The notes beneath the pieces are model-generated. The model had not been told where the DNA came from. It saw only the letters and a list, made by a program, of their open reading frames with translations, and ran no database searches. This document shows, piece by piece, positions 8,783-15,982 of a stretch of DNA of 32,267 nucleotides. A program made the translations under genes and the position numbers. The DNA comes from Actinomycetota bacterium (GTDB lineage: Bacteria; Actinomycetota; Actinomycetes; Actinomycetales; Kineosporiaceae). Within the stretch, counting starts at the first letter, position 1, and the number at the start of each line of letters is the position of its first letter. The stretch spans positions 1 to 32,267 of the forward strand of contig JAUPKJ010000018.1 of the NCBI GenBank assembly GCA_030837505.1, written 5' to 3'.

Positions 8783-10537
8783 TCAGAAGTCCTCTTCCTC
8801 CTCGTTCTCGAGGTCCAACGGGATCGTGATCGTGAACTGGGCGCCGTGGCCCGGGCAGGAAACCACGTCCAGGGTCCCGCGGTGCTGCTGGACGATCGTG
8901 GCGTAGGCCAGGCTCAGCCCTTGCCCCGTCCCCTTGCCGACTTCCTTGGTCGTGAAGAAGGGGTCGAAGATCCGGCGTTGGGTGTCCTCGCTCATCCCCG
9001 GGCCGTCATCGATGACCTCGATCCGGACCCTGTCCTCCTGACGGCGTGTGGCGATCCGAATGTTCCCCACGACGGCCGTGCTGCCGGCCTCCCGTTTCTC
9101 CTCGATCGCCTGCGCCGCGTTGACGATCAAGTTCAGGATGACCTGTTTGAACTCGTTCGCATGGCACGGGATGATCCCGGTCTGCGGATCGAGATCCAAT
9201 TCGAGCCGGGCAACGTACTTCCACTCGTTCCGGCTGATGTCGACCGTCGTCTGGATGGCCTGGTTGATGTCTGTTTCGACCAGGCCCTGCCCGGGATGCG
9301 AAAAATCCTTCATCGCCCGCACAATGTGCGTGACCCGTTCGAGTCCCTCCATGGTCTGGGTCAGCGCCTGGGGCACCTCCGTGACGATGAAGTCGAGGTC
9401 GATCTGCGCCAGATCCTCCCGAACCCGCTGGACCTCGGCGTTCACAGGAGAGTCGGGATCGGCCCGGAGCAGTTCCGCCATCTCCTCGCCCAGCAGCGTC
9501 GCCGTCCGCCGGAGCGTTCCGGTGACCTCGTCGAAGATTTCCGCCAGGAACCGGGTGTTGTCCGTCACGTACTGCATCGGGGTATTGATCTCGTGGGCCA
9601 CTCCCGCAGCGAGCTGCCCGATCGACTCCAGACGATTCGCCTGGGCCAGTTTCCTTTCCAGGTACCTGACCCGGGTGACATCCGCACCGACCCCGATGAC
9701 ACCGGTCCGGAGAGATCCCGGATCGCTCCGCTCGTCCAGATGGGGCAGGACGCTGAGCAACAGGGTGCGCTGCTCGCCGTCCGGACAGATGAGATCGACC
9801 CTCAGCCCCTCGGTGCGCTCGCCCGTCGCCACGACCCTCGGCTCGACCTCGGTGAGAATCTGCTGCAGGACGTCGTCCACGCCCAGTTCGGCCTCTGTCC
9901 GGCCGAGCACCTGCTCCTGGCCCTTGGTGCCGCGCATGGTCAGGAAAGCGCTGTTCACCCCCTTGTAACGCAGGTCCGGCCCTTTCCAGTAGACCAGGTG
10001 CGGGATGGAAGAGAGGACCTCGGCCAGAAGGGTCTTCTCCTCGGCGAGGGCCGCGGCCAGGGTCTGCGCCTCATGGGTGATCCGACGCAGTTCCTCCTGG
10101 GTCCGCATGCCCTGGGTTATATCGACGAACGTGGCCACGGCCCTGGCACTGGGATGGTGACGCACGGGCTGGATCCGCAACACGAACCAGTCCGAACGGC
10201 CGGTCCAGAGCATCTGGTACTTCAGCGAACGGTTCTCCGTGCCTTCTTCGATCACTTCCAGCAGCATCCCTGCCAGGGTGGGTCCCAGGGGCTCTGGCAG
10301 GGCGCTGAAGGCGTCCAGGAGATTGGCGCCGGCGCCCGAGGCCGCGCCGTCGAGTTGAAGCGCGACGGCGTGTTCGCCCCAACCGCGGCTGACGTCCAGG
10401 ATCGCGCCGTCCTGCGCGACGATGCACAGCCATCCGTCCAAGGAGTCCACGACGCTGCGCAGCAGCCGTTCCCGCTCGTGGACGTTGTTCTCCGCCACGG
10501 AATCCCTGGGGGTGGCCGTGCCTGTGATGTCGTGCAC
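8783..10537 (-). CDS. PAS-domain sensor histidine kinase, soluble, orphan
   Basis: A sensor kinase of about 584 residues without membrane spans. It has two PAS-like domains (about residues 20-150 and 170-300), then the kinase core: H-box VAHEINTP with phospho-acceptor His315, an inserted helical segment, N-box NLIVNAAQAI, G1 DDGPGM, F-box FDPFFTTK and G2 GKGTGQGLSL. The class resembles NtrB/PAS kinases that autophosphorylate and pass phosphate to a response regulator. No response regulator is nearby. The frame opens at 10675, but that start would lie 16 bases from the divergent ybjN-like start; I chose GTG 10537 (GGAAGGAG upstream), with GTG 10498 (AGGGA, 6-base spacing) equally possible. The C-terminus is an acidic ENEEEEDF tail. 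Confidence 0.88.
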   Translation of the reverse strand: MHDITGTATPRDSVAENNVHERERLLRSVVDSLDGWLCIVAQDGAILDVSRGWGEHAVALQLDGAASGAGANLLDAFSALPEPLGPTLAGMLLEVIEEGTENRSLKYQMLWTGRSDWFVLRIQPVRHHPSARAVATFVDITQGMRTQEELRRITHEAQTLAAALAEEKTLLAEVLSSIPHLVYWKGPDLRYKGVNSAFLTMRGTKGQEQVLGRTEAELGVDDVLQQILTEVEPRVVATGERTEGLRVDLICPDGEQRTLLLSVLPHLDERSDPGSLRTGVIGVGADVTRVRYLERKLAQANRLESIGQLAAGVAHEINTPMQYVTDNTRFLAEIFDEVTGTLRRTATLLGEEMAELLRADPDSPVNAEVQRVREDLAQIDLDFIVTEVPQALTQTMEGLERVTHIVRAMKDFSHPGQGLVETDINQAIQTTVDISRNEWKYVARLELDLDPQTGIIPCHANEFKQVILNLIVNAAQAIEEKREAGSTAVVGNIRIATRRQEDRVRIEVIDDGPGMSEDTQRRIFDPFFTTKEVGKGTGQGLSLAYATIVQQHRGTLDVVSCPGHGAQFTITIPLDLENEEEEDF

Positions 10538-10679
10538 TGTGGCCGCGCTCCTTCCCCGGCTCCCGTTCGCTGGCGGAGCGTGTCGGATGTTCTCGAATCG
10601 GCAGCCCCCTGCCAGAGGTTGAGAGCGAGGCGGCGGGGCTCCCGGCGCCGGTGCCGGTTCGGGTGTCCTCCGCACCCTC

Positions 10680-10685
10680 TACAGT
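10680..10685 (+). promoter_or_regulatory. Predicted -10 element of a leaderless promoter
   Basis: TACAGT is followed by 6 bases and then the GTG of the first YbjN-like gene, with no Shine-Dalgarno between. This is the same geometry as before ung. Confidence 0.5.
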
Positions 10686-10691
10686 GAAGTA

Positions 10692-11186
10692 GTGGGTATC
10701 TTCTCGGGGAGCGACGGTGACGTCGGGGATGAACTCCCGTCCCCCGGACAGACCGAGGTCACGCCGCTGAGCCGGGACCGCATCACCCATTGGCTGGAGT
10801 CCAACGACTACGCGCACTTCGTTGACCACGAGGGGGACGTCGGTGGGCTCTGGAGGGGTCGGCTGTTCCATTTCCTGCTGCTGGGGAGGCAGACGGAGAT
10901 TCTTCAGATCCGGGGGCAGTGGAACCGGGAGGCAGCGATCGAGCGCCTCGGCGAGGTCCTGGAGATCTGCAACACCTGGAACCGGGAACGGATCTGGCCC
11001 AAGACCTACGCCCGGGTCCGGGACGACGGCATGGTCTGCGTCATCGCCGAGGAATCGACGGACCTCGAGCCCGGGGTCACCGACGGGCAACTGTCCCAAT
11101 TGCTGCATTGCGGGCTCACGACGGGCAGCATGTTCTTCGACTCCCTGGACGAACGTTTTCCCGATCCGGTGGCCGCAGCCCCCTGA
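10692..11186 (+). CDS. YbjN-domain protein (copy 1)
   Basis: A 164-residue soluble acidic protein of the YbjN superfamily, whose fold resembles type III secretion chaperones. It begins MGIF, has a disordered head to about residue 26, then the YbjN core with the motif NTWNRERIWPKTYARV (about 95-110) and a GVTDGQLSQLL helix near the end. It is a paralogue of the next gene: the two share the MG(I/L)F start, the DRI...L(E/N)S opening, the WNRxRIWPK motif and DGQ helices. Biochemical function is unknown; YbjN proteins are reported to affect motility and stress responses in enterobacteria, and actinobacterial members are uncharacterised as far as I know. The start is GTG 10692, likely leaderless. 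Confidence 0.8.
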   Translation: MGIFSGSDGDVGDELPSPGQTEVTPLSRDRITHWLESNDYAHFVDHEGDVGGLWRGRLFHFLLLGRQTEILQIRGQWNREAAIERLGEVLEICNTWNRERIWPKTYARVRDDGMVCVIAEESTDLEPGVTDGQLSQLLHCGLTTGSMFFDSLDERFPDPVAAAP

Positions 11187-11280
11187 TCGGCCCGGCACCG
11201 CGCAGACCGGGACCGCCCGCGTCCGAACCGTGGGCACACACGGGAGAGGCCCCTCCACTCCCCGGGATCCCGCACGGCCG

Positions 11281-11307
11281 GTTCGGACCGTTCGGACCTT
11301 TCGGAAT
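11281..11307. repeat. 9-bp tandem repeats in the promoter region of YbjN copy 2
   Basis: GTTCGGACC (11281-11289), GTTCGGACC (11290-11298) and TTTCGGAAT (11299-11307). They lie just before the TACATT element and cover the expected -35 position. Confidence 0.7.
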
Positions 11308-11314
11308 TCAACGG

Positions 11315-11320
11315 TACATT
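11315..11320 (+). promoter_or_regulatory. Predicted -10 element of YbjN copy 2
   Basis: TACATT, the same hexamer as before ung. The expected start of transcription leaves a leader of about 22 bases containing AAAGGA ahead of the GTG at 11350. Confidence 0.45.
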
Positions 11321-11349
11321 GCACATCGATCGCCCAGAAAGGATTGCCC

Positions 11350-11805
11350 GTGGGGCTGTTCAATCATTCCGAGCCGATGCAACCGGAGCCCGTGGTGCCG
11401 CTGGACCGGGAACGTATCAAGGACTATCTCAACTCCCAGGAATACAACTTCCGCACCGACGACGACGGCGACGTCTTCGGACTGTTCGACGGGCACCCCT
11501 TCTGGTTCTTCCTCATGGGGGAGCAGGAGGAGATCCTCCAGGTGCGCGGGCGTTGGCGCCCCTCCGTGGACGAGGGGCGCGCGGTCGAGGTGGCACAGAT
11601 CGTCAACGACTGGAACCGGGACCGCATCTGGCCGAAGGCCTACACCCGCACCGAGGACGGCGAGATCTTCGTCTACAGCGAGGTCTCGGTCGATTTCGAG
11701 CACGGCGCCACCGACGGCCAGGTCGCTCAGGCCCTGGCCTGCGGTCTGGCCACCGGAGTGCAATTCTTCGAACACCTCACCGAACGGTTGGCCTCGAACG
11801 TCTGA
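11350..11805 (+). CDS. YbjN-domain protein (copy 2)
   Basis: A 151-residue paralogue of the preceding gene with the same core: DRERIKDYLNSQEYNF, GLFDGHPFWFFLMGEQEEILQ in two strands, the signature NDWNRDRIWPKAYTR (about residues 84-98) and an ATDGQVAQAL helix. The start is GTG with AAAGGA 7-12 bases upstream, where the N-terminus aligns with copy 1. The 163-bp gap carries its own promoter-like element, so the pair need not be co-transcribed. The two copies have diverged clearly, which suggests an old duplication and perhaps a heterodimer. A hairpin follows the stop. Function is unknown. Confidence 0.8.
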   Translation: MGLFNHSEPMQPEPVVPLDRERIKDYLNSQEYNFRTDDDGDVFGLFDGHPFWFFLMGEQEEILQVRGRWRPSVDEGRAVEVAQIVNDWNRDRIWPKAYTRTEDGEIFVYSEVSVDFEHGATDGQVAQALACGLATGVQFFEHLTERLASNV

Positions 11806-11809
11806 GAGC

Positions 11810-11832
11810 TACCGGTCTGGACCCGACCGGTA
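11810..11832 (+). terminator. Hairpin after YbjN copy 2
   Basis: TACCGGTC / GACCGGTA with a 7-base loop starts 5 bases past the stop codon. The stem is 8 bp without a U-run, so this is a moderate terminator candidate. Confidence 0.5.
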
Positions 11833-11939
11833 ACAGGGAGCTTCGATCAGCCGGCAGCGGTCCGGGGCGAGGGCTCGCACGGCAACGGGAGGGCAGCGTC
11901 CCGGGCAGCTTCGCCGACCGGATCGGGGACCGCCCCGGG

Positions 11940-12485
11940 TCAGCAGCGCGCCCCGTCCTCGACCTGGGCGACCTTCCACGCCCCGTCCCGGCGTACGACC
12001 GAGACGGTCCTCCACTGTGCCCGCGTGCCGGGAACCGCGGTGTCCGGACGGACGGAACCGCCGGTGTGCACGGTCCCGCTCTCCAGGGCCTGCGCACCCT
12101 GGGGGTCCAGGCACTCCACGTACGTGGCGCTGTCGCCGACGACCGTGATGGTGCGGGGGGTGTGGCGGGCCTGTCCCCGAACGGTGTGCCGCTGGGCGGC
12201 GGAACGACGCAGCAACCGACCGACCTGCCCGGCCCACTCGGACGTGGCCACGGAGGACAGCTGCGCGCCGTCCACCGTCTCCCCGCCCGCCGCCCGCTGC
12301 AGCAACTGGTGGTACTCACCCACGCTCTGCGCGACGGCGGCCTGTTCCTGGCTCAGCCGGGCGACGGGCGTCCTGCCCACTTCCGGCAGCATCACCGGAG
12401 GAGGACCCGACCCGGCGGAGCCGCACCCGCACAACAGGGCCGTGCCCGCAAGGAGGAGGACCGCCGCCACCCGAGTCTCGTGCAT
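11940..12485 (-). CDS. Predicted lipoprotein of unknown function
   Basis: A 181-residue protein with a type II signal peptide: a basic N-terminus, a hydrophobic run at 6-18 and the lipobox LCGC with the lipidated Cys at 21. The mature part has a helical region (about 45-90) followed by a strand-rich region (TITVVGDSATYVECLD ... WRTVSVVRRDGAWKVAQVEDG). This resembles NTF2-like or Mce-associated folds, in which a final strand pair reads W-x-V-x-x-V. I do not recognise a named family. The start is ATG with GGAGGG 8 bases upstream. It lies 133 bases downstream of cbiX on the same strand; shared control by the cobalamin switch is possible but unproven. Confidence 0.75.
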   Translation of the reverse strand: MHETRVAAVLLLAGTALLCGCGSAGSGPPPVMLPEVGRTPVARLSQEQAAVAQSVGEYHQLLQRAAGGETVDGAQLSSVATSEWAGQVGRLLRRSAAQRHTVRGQARHTPRTITVVGDSATYVECLDPQGAQALESGTVHTGGSVRPDTAVPGTRAQWRTVSVVRRDGAWKVAQVEDGARC

Positions 12486-12618
12486 CCGCACAGCCCTCCG
12501 TTCCCAACACTGCGGGAGTCCGGATGTCCGTGGACAACGGTCATCCGTCCTGTTCGACCGCAAACCGTACCGCGATCGGACAAAGAACTGCTCTCCTTCG
12601 CCCTGGGCGGCCAACCGA

Positions 12619-13479
12619 TCAGAGCAGGCCGGGTGTTCCCCAGGAGGCGGGCTCGGTCTGCAAGGGCAGCGGCGGGGCCGTGAGGGCAGACGGGTCCGTG
12701 AGGGCGCGAGCCTGGCGGTAACGGTGCAGGACGAGGTCAGCCAACTGGTCGCTTTCCCCGAGCAGGCCCGCAACGCGCAGGTCCAGCTCAGGGTTCTCGG
12801 CAGCGAACTGGGCCGTCTCCGCAGCGATCTGTTCGGACAGCAGTCCTTCGAACAGCAGGTAGGGAAGTACCACGATCCTGCGGGCACCAACCCGGCGCAG
12901 GCGTTCCAGGGACTGGGGCAGGGACGGCGCGGTGACCGCGACGAACGAGAGTTCCACGCAGTCCAGACCGCTGCCCTCCCACAGCAGCCGCGTCACCGCA
13001 GCCACGTCGGCGTTGGCCTGCGGATCGGTGGTGCCCCTCCCGACCAGGACAACGCTGGTCCCGGGCCGCCCGGCCCCTTCGAGGGCCGTGTCGATCCGTT
13101 CCCGCAGCAGTTCCCGCAGGATCGGATGAGGGCCGAGGGCCGAGGCGAGACCGAAGGTCAGACCCGGATGGCGGTCCTGTTCGACAGCCAGAAGCGCCGG
13201 GATGTCCGAACGGAGATGGCCGGCTGTCCCGAGCAGGAGCGGCACGGCGATGATCCGCCGGGGAGGGCGCGGGCCACCGACGGAAGCCGACGCCTCGTCC
13301 AGAAGGCGGGCCACGCCGTCGGACACCGTCGGCCGTGCCAGTTCGATCAGTCCCCCCTCGATCCGGGACACCTGACCGGCCGCCCGCAGCCGGATCCGGT
13401 CGACGAGTTCCAAGAACTCCTCGACGCCCCGGGGGCGTCGCGTTCCATGACCTATGACGAGCAGGGAGGGGTTGTTCAC
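12619..13479 (-). CDS. cbiX: Sirohydrochlorin chelatase, CbiX family (two-domain)
   Basis: A 286-residue protein with two CbiX-type halves. The first half carries the metal-site residues His11 (VIGHGTR) and His88 (LGTAGHLRSDIP); the second repeats the fold with GRGTTDPQANAD (147-158) and LPYLLFEGLL (205-214), Arg replacing His as I would expect in long actinobacterial members. The family inserts Co2+ or Fe2+ into sirohydrochlorin for cobalamin or siroheme. The cobalamin riboswitch upstream favours the cobalt role. The start is GTG 13479 with GAGGAG 6 bases upstream; this start overlaps the stop of a 24-codon leader ORF (GTGA). A GTG/ATG-type start at 13500 is possible but less supported. No other cob gene is in view. 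Confidence 0.9.
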   Translation of the reverse strand: MNNPSLLVIGHGTRRPRGVEEFLELVDRIRLRAAGQVSRIEGGLIELARPTVSDGVARLLDEASASVGGPRPPRRIIAVPLLLGTAGHLRSDIPALLAVEQDRHPGLTFGLASALGPHPILRELLRERIDTALEGAGRPGTSVVLVGRGTTDPQANADVAAVTRLLWEGSGLDCVELSFVAVTAPSLPQSLERLRRVGARRIVVLPYLLFEGLLSEQIAAETAQFAAENPELDLRVAGLLGESDQLADLVLHRYRQARALTDPSALTAPPLPLQTEPASWGTPGLL

Positions 13480-13550
13480 AGGATCTCCTCGGGTGTCCAC
13501 GCCCTGGGGGGGTTCGGCCGACGGCGGAAGTGTCCTGGCTCCCGGGTCAT
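13476..13550 (-). CDS. 24-residue leader ORF between cobalamin riboswitch and cbiX
   Basis: ATG at 13548-13550 is preceded by GGGAGGAG at near-ideal spacing. The frame encodes MTREPGHFRRRPNPPRAWTP and four more residues, ending in TGA at 13476-13478, which overlaps the cbiX GTG (13477-13479). The strong ribosome site lies directly after the riboswitch, so ligand binding could control this ORF and, by coupling, cbiX. The peptide is Arg/Pro-rich and has no known relative that I can name. It may act only through its translation. Confidence 0.5.
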   Translation of the reverse strand: MTREPGHFRRRPNPPRAWTPEEIL

Positions 13551-13620
13551 GGCTCCTCCCGGCCTTCCGGTCCCTCAGAGGGTCCGTGGCCGACCGGAGT
13601 GCGCCGCCGGCCGGGTGAGG

Positions 13621-13715
13621 GCCGGCACGGCGACTCCTGTGGGGATCGCTTCACCGGTGACAGTGGCGGGACCGCGCCGGATTCGCACCGGCTTCCTTCC
13701 CCTTGCCGTCCCGGC
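13621..13715 (-). promoter_or_regulatory. Cobalamin riboswitch (aptamer)
   Basis: On the minus strand the consensus core is clear: AAGCCGGTGCGAATCCGGCG (within 13677-13698), then GGTCCCGCCACTGTCACC with the B12-box GCCACTGT at 13660-13667, and CAGGAGTCGCCGTGCC near the 3' end. The outer stem pairs 13705-13715 with 13621-13631 (GCCGG/CCGGC and ACGGC/GCCGT). Rising adenosylcobalamin is expected to shut off the downstream genes. The expression platform (13480-13620) has GC hairpins without a U-run, so control is probably at translation. Confidence 0.93.
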
Positions 13716-13891
13716 GAGAAAACCACAGCGTTTCGAACGCGGTCAATTCGTCGGCACGTCCCCGGGGTCCGACGGGCCGACGCGATCGAGATTCGCCCCC
13801 CTGGGACGGACGTCTGGGGACGTCGTCGGGCAGGGGGATTCTCGATCGCGGTTGGGGGGGTGAGGGTGGGGCAGGGCGACCGGGCGGCAGC
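13716..13891. other. Intergenic region between the riboswitch and the AAA+ gene
   Basis: It holds the divergent promoters. On the minus strand TTGACC (13741-13746) could be a -35 box for the riboswitch transcript, but the -10 is poor. A 13-bp palindrome GCGTTTCGAACGC lies at 13728-13740, just upstream of the aptamer. I see no gene. Confidence 0.4.
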
Positions 13892-13897
13892 TACAGT
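13892..13897 (+). promoter_or_regulatory. Predicted -10 element upstream of the AAA+ gene
   Basis: TACAGT, the hexamer that recurs in this window, leaves a leader of about 90 bases before the TTG start. There is no good -35 box. Confidence 0.35.
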
Positions 13898-13992
13898 AAA
13901 GGGACACCTCGTTCCCCCTGTTCAGGGTCCCGGGTTCCCGCGTCGGGATCTTCGGTGCGACCGGACGAGGTCCTGACCCGAGGGATTGAACC

Positions 13993-15687
13993 TTGACCGA
14001 GGAGTTCCGGACCACGGTGGAACGCCTGTTCAAGGCGCGCTACCCACTGCTGTACGTCGAGTCCTTCGAGGAACAGCGAGTCATCGCAGAGGTCCGAACG
14101 GTGGCCCTGGACGCCACCCGGATGCGCACGCCCCGGGGCGTGGCGATCTGGTCGACCACCCAGGGGCTGATCATGCCGGACGGGACCCGGTCCCGGGACA
14201 CGGCCGATCCGACCAAAGCCCTCGAAGCCGCACTGTCCGTGACCGAACCCACCGTCTTCGTCTTCCTCGACCTGCACCCCTTCCTGGGGTACGACGGCCG
14301 GTCCCCGGACCCGCGGGTCGTCCGGCTCCTGCGGGACGCCGCCGCCGCCTTCAAGAGCGGCCCGGTACCCAAAATCCTGATCCTGCTCTCGCCGGTCCGC
14401 GCCGTCCCGGCCGACCTGGAGAAAGAGATCACCCTGGTCGACTTCCCCTTCCCCGAGCCGTGCGAGATCGCATCTCTCCTGGATTCCCTCATCACGGCGA
14501 ACGCCGGCACCGGACGGATCCACGTGAGGCTCGACGCCGAGGAACGTCAGCGCATGGTCGCGGCCACGAGCGGGCTGACCCTCGGTGAGGCGGAGAACGC
14601 CTTCGCCCGCGCGATGGCGGACGGTTCCCTGACCGGCCAGGACATCGACAGGGTCCTGGAGGAGAAACGGCAGATCATCCGCAAGTCCGGCATGTTGGAT
14701 TTCATCCCCTGCCAGGTGAGCAGGGACGACGTCGGCGGCTTGGAGAACCTCAAGAGCTGGCTGAGCCGCCGGGAGGGCACCTGGCTGCCCCACGCAGCCG
14801 AGTACGGCCTGCCCTTCCCCCGCGGGGTCCTGGTCACGGGCGTTCCCGGCTGCGGAAAATCCCTCACGGCCCGGGCCACGGCCTCCGCCTGGGGGCTTCC
14901 CCTCCTCCGCCTGGACATGGGCAGGGTCTTCGCCGGAATCGTGGGTTCGAGTGAGCAGAACATGCGCTCGGCCATCCGGACGGCGGAGGCCATCTCCCCG
15001 TGCGTCCTGTGGATCGACGAGATCGAGAAGGGCTTCGGCGGGGCCGAGAGTTCCATCAGCGACTCGGGCACGTCCTCCCGCGTGTTCGGAACCTTCCTGA
15101 CCTGGATGCAGGAGAAAACCCGTCCGGTCTTCGTGATCGCCACGGCGAACAACCTCAACAGTCTTCCGGGCGAGTTCCTCCGGAAGGGACGTTTCGATGA
15201 GATCTTCTTCGTCGATCTGCCCACCAAGAGCGAGCGTCGGGCCATCTGGCATCTGCACCTGGCCAGACGGCTGCAGTACCCGGCGGCAGCCCGGGAGATC
15301 GTCGTGAACGACGATCTGATCCGGCGGCTGGCCGACGCCACCGATGGGTACTCGGGGGCCGAGATCGAACAAATCGTCGCAGCGGCCCTCGTCGACGCGT
15401 TCTCGGAGCGTCGCGGTCTGCGGGACCAGGATCTCTTCCGGTCCGCTCGCAACATGGTGCCCCTCAGCCTCGTCCAGGCCGACCGGATCAAGGCCGTCCG
15501 GGAATGGGCCGGGCTGCGAGCCGTGGCAGCCACCGCGACCGAGGACCTGGACGGCGCGGAGTTCCTCATGGATCCCACGGGCGGATTCGGAGTTCCCAAC
15601 CCCGGGGCCCGAGGCAGGGACGGCTTCGGCTCCGACGACGATCCCCCCTCGGGCAGTTCCCGAGGCGGCAGGATCGTGGACTACTGA
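13993..15687 (+). CDS. Ycf46-like AAA+ ATPase
   Basis: A 564-residue ATPase. An N-terminal domain (1-240) resembles the non-catalytic head of the Ycf46 family. The AAA+ core follows with Walker A GVPGCGKS (283-290), Walker B VLWIDE (338-343), the family-typical SGTSSRVFGTFLTWMQEKT (358-376), sensor-1 Asn in ATANN (383-387), an RKGRFD arginine-finger segment (397-402) and a lid domain to about 480. The tail is Gly/Asp/Ser-rich and disordered. Ycf46 is best known from cyanobacteria and plastids, where it is linked to CO2 and photosynthesis regulation; its role in a non-phototroph is unknown. The start is TTG 13993 with AGGGA 7 bases upstream. It lies 291 bp upstream of the helR-like gene on the same strand. 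Confidence 0.85.
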   Translation: MTEEFRTTVERLFKARYPLLYVESFEEQRVIAEVRTVALDATRMRTPRGVAIWSTTQGLIMPDGTRSRDTADPTKALEAALSVTEPTVFVFLDLHPFLGYDGRSPDPRVVRLLRDAAAAFKSGPVPKILILLSPVRAVPADLEKEITLVDFPFPEPCEIASLLDSLITANAGTGRIHVRLDAEERQRMVAATSGLTLGEAENAFARAMADGSLTGQDIDRVLEEKRQIIRKSGMLDFIPCQVSRDDVGGLENLKSWLSRREGTWLPHAAEYGLPFPRGVLVTGVPGCGKSLTARATASAWGLPLLRLDMGRVFAGIVGSSEQNMRSAIRTAEAISPCVLWIDEIEKGFGGAESSISDSGTSSRVFGTFLTWMQEKTRPVFVIATANNLNSLPGEFLRKGRFDEIFFVDLPTKSERRAIWHLHLARRLQYPAAAREIVVNDDLIRRLADATDGYSGAEIEQIVAAALVDAFSERRGLRDQDLFRSARNMVPLSLVQADRIKAVREWAGLRAVAATATEDLDGAEFLMDPTGGFGVPNPGARGRDGFGSDDDPPSGSSRGGRIVDY

Positions 15688-15761
15688 CGGCCCCTCTTCC
15701 CTCCCCTGGATCGACAGGACTCGAGGTCCACTTCGGGACAGGGGACGTTCGAAACGGGTGT

Positions 15762-15767
15762 TAGAGT
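15762..15767 (+). promoter_or_regulatory. Possible -10 element upstream of the HelR-like gene
   Basis: TAGAGT within TTAGAGTCTTTC fits TANNNT and would give a leader of about 200 bases. The rifamycin-associated palindrome known upstream of some helR genes is not recognisable in 15688-15978. The -35 region is unconvincing. Confidence 0.25.
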
Positions 15768-15784
15768 CTTTCTTCCGGCCCTTC

Positions 15785-15982
15785 ATGCCCAGTGCACTTT
15801 TGGATGAATCCAGCCCGCCTGCGGAGGCCTGGACCGGATCCCTGCCGTCATCCGATCGGGTGTCCCGTCAGAATCCGACCGAGACGACCGTCCGGGTCTG
15901 CGCTCCCTGCCCGGTACGGACGTCCCGTTCCGTTCTGCGGCGCCCGTCTGCTGCAAGGAAGGTAGAGGCGCGTCGTCCATGA
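15785..15982 (+). CDS. Possible 65-residue leader ORF upstream of the HelR-like gene
   Basis: ATG 15785 opens a 65-codon frame whose TGA overlaps the ATG of the next gene (ATGA), which would couple translation. The product is basic and Ser/Pro/Arg-rich with one CAPC motif (residues 41-44). Third-position GC is not as strongly biased as in true genes here, and there is no clear ribosome site, so it may be noise in a long leader. Confidence 0.25.
   Translation: MPSALLDESSPPAEAWTGSLPSSDRVSRQNPTETTVRVCAPCPVRTSRSVLRRPSAARKVEARRP

Noticed and set aside
8846-10687. A 613-codon plus-strand frame opposite the histidine kinase
   Set aside because: The kinase motifs on the minus strand are complete; this frame is a GC-driven shadow.
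12619-13479. Loss of the second-domain histidine in CbiX as a defect
   Set aside because: Arg at this place (GRGTTDP) is, to my knowledge, normal in long two-domain actinobacterial CbiX; the first domain keeps both His residues.
13891-15786. A 631-codon minus-strand frame opposite the AAA+ gene
   Set aside because: The AAA+ motifs lie on the plus strand; the antisense product is Gly/Arg/Asp-rich noise.
15688-15978. Search for the palindromic rifamycin-associated element upstream of the HelR-like gene
   Set aside because: No inverted repeat resembling it could be found by eye.
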